The position numbers were made by a program, and so were the translations under genes. From Pseudomonadota bacterium (GTDB lineage: Bacteria > Pseudomonadota > Alphaproteobacteria > Rhizobiales > Xanthobacteraceae), in contig JAEZEU010000172.1 in assembly GCA_023432885.1 (NCBI GenBank), forward strand, positions 1-7,325: DNA of 7,325 nucleotides, written 5' to 3'. Of the stretch, positions 4,836-7,325 are shown one piece after another; the first letter of the stretch is position 1, and the number at the start of each line of letters is the position of its first letter. The notes under the pieces were generated by a model. That model saw nothing but the letters and a program-made list of their open reading frames with translations. It had not been told where the DNA came from and ran no database searches.

Positions 4836-6067
4836 GCGCGCCTTTCCACATTGGCGCTGCGCGCAGGTACGCCAAATTCCTTGCGGCAGACATCGGCTAG
4901 CACGGCGACGCCCTCGCGGATCTGCTCGTGCGAGGGGCTGGCGAAGCAGAGCCGCAGGCGGCAGCCCGAATAGGGCTTGTCGACCGACCATTCCGGTCCC
5001 GGATTGATGGCGACGCCGGCGGCCAGCGCGGCCTGGTACAGCTTCATGGTATCGACATGGTCCGGCAGCTTCACCCACAGGAAGATGCCGCCCTTGGGCT
5101 CCTCGAATTCGGCCGCGGTGCCGAACTGTTCGCCGAGAGCGTCCATCAGCGTGTCGAGCTTGGCGCGCAGGCCGCGGGTCAGCTCCGGCACATGGTTGTG
5201 AAAATGCGGTGCGCAATATTCGGCGAGCACCATCTGCTCCAGCGCGCCGGAACCAGCATCGGTCTTTAGCGCCAGCATGCGCGACATCATCTCCCAGGGC
5301 GCCACGATGAAGCCGACGCGCAGGGCGGGGGCAATGGATTTCGAGAACGATCCGATATGGATGACGTTGCCCGTCTTGCTCATGGCGTAGATGGCGGGCG
5401 GCCGCTTGCCGTCCCAGATCAGATCGGCGTAGCAATCATCCTCGAAGATCGGCACTCCGTATTGCTCCGACAGGCGCAACATCTCGGCGCGGCGCTCCTC
5501 CGGCAGGATCGTGCCCGTCGGGTTCTGCACTGTCGGGATCGTGTAGATGTACTTTGGCCGGATGCCCCTGGACTTGAGATCGGCTAGCGCTTCTTGCAGA
5601 GCATCCATCCGCATGCCGTGCTCATCAAGGGGAATGCCGACGATGTTGACGCCGAGGCGGGTCAGGCGGTTAATCGAGCCCTGATAGGACTCCTTTTCGA
5701 ACAGCACGGTGTCGCCGCGCGCCAGCAACGCATCGTTGACGAGATCGAGCGCCTGCAGCGAGCCGGAGACGATCATGAGGTCGTCCACGGTGCAGGTGAT
5801 GCCCGCATCGCGCTTGAGCTTTCCGACCAGGAACTCCCGCAGCGGGCCGTAGCCCTGCGGGCCGTGAGCAAGGTTGTAGGTCGCCAGCGACTTGCCCTCG
5901 CGCTTGAGTACCGCATTGACCGCCTCGACCAACCCGTCGACCGGGACGCCGTCGGGATCGTTGTTGCCGCCGACAAAGCTGTATTTGGCAAGACCGGTCC
6001 AGCGCGCCGCGGGCGCAGGCAGGCCAGCCGGCAGCAGCGGGGCGTAACTGAATGGGGCTGAAGTCAT
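4826..6067 (-). CDS. PLP-dependent aminotransferase, class I/II fold, LysN/MocR-like
   Basis: A 413-residue fold-type I aminotransferase. It transfers an amino group between an amino acid and a 2-oxo acid in the cytoplasm. Residues in order: the GPQGYGPLREFL substrate/cofactor region (69-80), SGSLQALDLV (101-110), Asn182 in QNPTG, the Asp pair 210-211 and Tyr213 in EDDCYADL, Lys243 in SFSKS, which forms the Schiff base with PLP, and Arg372 in RLRLCF, which binds the substrate carboxylate. These motifs resemble 2-aminoadipate aminotransferase LysN and the catalytic domain of MocR regulators, but there is no N-terminal HTH. The ATG at 6067 is chosen because the family similarity starts shortly after it and GGGAG lies nine bases upstream. 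The open frame continues upstream only because the broken DUF3124 gene lacks stops in that frame. The substrate is not determined by context. Confidence 0.9.
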   Translation of the reverse strand: MTSAPFSYAPLLPAGLPAPAARWTGLAKYSFVGGNNDPDGVPVDGLVEAVNAVLKREGKSLATYNLAHGPQGYGPLREFLVGKLKRDAGITCTVDDLMIVSGSLQALDLVNDALLARGDTVLFEKESYQGSINRLTRLGVNIVGIPLDEHGMRMDALQEALADLKSRGIRPKYIYTIPTVQNPTGTILPEERRAEMLRLSEQYGVPIFEDDCYADLIWDGKRPPAIYAMSKTGNVIHIGSFSKSIAPALRVGFIVAPWEMMSRMLALKTDAGSGALEQMVLAEYCAPHFHNHVPELTRGLRAKLDTLMDALGEQFGTAAEFEEPKGGIFLWVKLPDHVDTMKLYQAALAAGVAINPGPEWSVDKPYSGCRLRLCFASPSHEQIREGVAVLADVCRKEFGVPARSANVERRAQG

Positions 6068-6131
6068 CGATATGGTCTCCCGTTGATTTTCTTGTTGAGG
6101 AAGCGGGTTGGCTTTCGCTCCTCTTCTCTCG

Positions 6132-6624
6132 TTAGTTCTTTCCGACCATCCGGATCGGGCGTCCTGACTGATAAACGCATAATGTCCTGCGCCGACGCCG
6201 CCGACCATCAGGGCCTCGACGACAGGCTCGGCGATCTCGCCCGCAGCCGCCCAGTCCACGACGAAATTCGCGCCCGCTTCAGCACCAGTGACTGGGCCTC
6301 CGAGGTGTTGTGCACGCTCAGCGTGACCGAGAAGTCGGCGCGGAGCTTACCCTGGGCCATCGAGACGCTGGAATAGACCGGAAAATAGAAGGCGCGGGAA
6401 ACGCCGAAGGGCTCGGTGGGAACCGCCGTCAGGGACGACGCAAAGTTCTGCTCGATCATGCCACCCGGCGTGCTGCTGCTCTGGGCAATAGCGGGCGGAA
6501 TCTGCGCCAGCAGCAGGCAGGCGAAAAGCCCGAAAAAAGTAGCCTTGATCCGGGCGTGACAGATTGCTTGTTTTAGCCTCTCGACCCTGCCACTAGGTTG
6601 CGGGCAAGGGGCAATCCGATTCAT
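6132..6624 (-). pseudogene. DUF3124 family exported protein, broken by internal deletion and frameshift
   Basis: The N-terminal part (6624 to about 6271) encodes a signal-like segment (IKATFFGLFACLLLAQIPPA then IAQ) followed by YFPVYSSVSMAQGKL and FSVTLSVHNTSEAQSLVLKRA, which I recognise as the start of a DUF3124 domain (function unknown). The end of that domain, GANFVVDWAAAGEIAEPVVE then ALMVGGVG, is present, but it begins directly after the RA codons in a different frame. About 30 middle residues expected in the family are missing. A second lesion near 6162-6166 shifts the frame again: restoring one G gives AFISQGRPIRMVGKN and the stop TAA (6134-6132), a natural ending. The start is uncertain. 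ATG at 6624 is the only candidate in frame and lacks a good ribosome site. The decayed gene lies 64 bases upstream of the aminotransferase. Confidence 0.8.
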
Positions 6625-7325
6625 GCACCAACTCATTGGCGACATTACTTTTAGCATCCTGTTTGCCTGGGGCTTCGGGCTTTTGGCCCATTTTTCCCGC
6701 CAGCCGCTGATCCTTGCCTATCTTCTTGCTGGCTTTTTCATTGGGCCATTCGGCATGGGTTGGGTCAAGTCCCAGGAATCGATCACCGTTATCTCCGAGC
6801 TTGGCCTGATCTTCATGCTGTTCATGATCGGGCTCGAGATCGACCTGAAGAAGATCATCCGCGCCGGCCCGGTGATCCTGATTGCCGCCGGCGGCCAGCT
6901 GCTCGGCGGCTGCGTGCTCGGCGTGCTCTTCTTCATGGCCATGGGGCTCGCGCTTGGGGGAGGCGCCTTCGACGCGCTTTACCTGACGGTGGCCTGCGCG
7001 TTGTCGAGCACCGTCATCATCGTCAAGGTGCTTTACGAGAAGCGCGAACTCGACACGCTGCCGGGCCGCATCACGCTGGGCGTGCTGGTGCTGCAGGACA
7101 TCTTCGCCATCCTGTTCCTGGCGGTACAGCCGAGCCTTGCCGACCTTCAGGTCTCGGTGATCCTGCTCTCGATCGCCCGTGTCGGCGCACTGGTGGCCAC
7201 CGCACTGATCCTCAGCCGCTATGTGTTGCCGAGACTGTTCCACCAGATCGCGCGACGGCCGGAACTGCTCCTCTTGGGCGCACTGGCCTGGTGCTTCCTG
7301 ATCGGCGAGGTCGCGGAAAAACTGC
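6623..7325 (+). CDS. KefB/KefC-type cation:proton antiporter, N-terminal 234 residues (runs off window)
   Basis: The first 234 residues of a monovalent cation:proton antiporter of the CPA2 family, an inner-membrane protein that exchanges K+ or Na+ for protons. Successive hydrophobic helices are visible at about 8-24, 28-45, 55-72, 83-111, 117-135, 149-169 and 176-197, with an eighth beginning near 215. Family motifs are LAYLLAGFFIGPFG (31-44), ELGLIFMLFMIGLEIDLKKI (59-78), ACALSSTVIIVK (124-135) and VLQDI (156-160). The Gln158-Asp159 pair in place of Asp-Asp is the pattern seen in KefC-type K+ exchangers. ATG 6623 is the only reasonable start. AAGGGG lies about 12 bases upstream, which is a long spacing. 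The gene is divergent from the broken DUF3124 gene and their start codons overlap in CATG. Whether a C-terminal RCK/TrkA-N domain follows cannot be seen. Confidence 0.92.
   Translation, partial: MHQLIGDITFSILFAWGFGLLAHFSRQPLILAYLLAGFFIGPFGMGWVKSQESITVISELGLIFMLFMIGLEIDLKKIIRAGPVILIAAGGQLLGGCVLGVLFFMAMGLALGGGAFDALYLTVACALSSTVIIVKVLYEKRELDTLPGRITLGVLVLQDIFAILFLAVQPSLADLQVSVILLSIARVGALVATALILSRYVLPRLFHQIARRPELLLLGALAWCFLIGEVAEKL

Noticed and set aside
6593..7243. 216-residue minus-strand open frame opposite the antiporter
   Set aside because: It is antisense to an unmistakable multi-helix antiporter. Its His/Asp/Glu/Gln-rich composition is what the complement of hydrophobic codons gives in GC-rich DNA.
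1..7325. A new multi-gene system, prophage, transposon or defence island
   Set aside because: The genes are ordinary housekeeping or accessory singletons on mixed strands. No transposase, integrase, toxin-antitoxin pair, reverse transcriptase, tRNA or repeat array is visible.

Overview
The window looks like chromosomal DNA of an alphaproteobacterium of the Bradyrhizobium/Rhodopseudomonas type. The reasons are high GC content, a ccoI-ccoS (fixI-fixS) gene end, strong Shine-Dalgarno sites, a possible EcfG-type stress promoter, and small secreted proteins of a kind familiar from Bradyrhizobium. This assignment rests on recognition, not on a search.

Layout. Bases 1-515 hold the 3' end of the copper P-type ATPase gene ccoI/fixI, followed with a 1-base overlap by ccoS/fixS. 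Both act in maturation of cbb3 cytochrome oxidase. Bases 633-1079 encode a small exported protein ending in a CNSGGIC motif. Bases 1321-1455 (minus) encode a 44-residue single-pass membrane protein that is easily missed. An aldo/keto reductase (1595-2413, plus) faces a small exported His-rich protein (2527-2748, minus), with a shared hairpin terminator between them. A palindrome-rich divergent region (2749-3045) leads to a Tat-exported metal-dependent amidohydrolase (3046-4326). Next come an HTH-only remnant of a BzdR-like regulator (4534-4815), a convergent PLP-dependent aminotransferase (4826-6067, minus), a broken DUF3124 gene (6132-6624, minus) and, divergently, the 5' part of a KefB/KefC-type cation:proton antiporter (6623 to the window end).

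How it fits together. Apart from ccoI-ccoS, the genes do not form one pathway. This is a patchwork of single-gene transcription units with clear signs of decay: a regulator cut after its HTH domain, and a DUF3124 gene carrying both an internal deletion and a 1-base frameshift. The most interesting regulatory area is 2749-3045, where an EcfG-like promoter, four perfect inverted repeats and a Fur/Irr-like box that runs into a ribosome binding site lie within 300 bases. I see no convincing new multi-gene system, no mobile element, no CRISPR array and no RNA gene.
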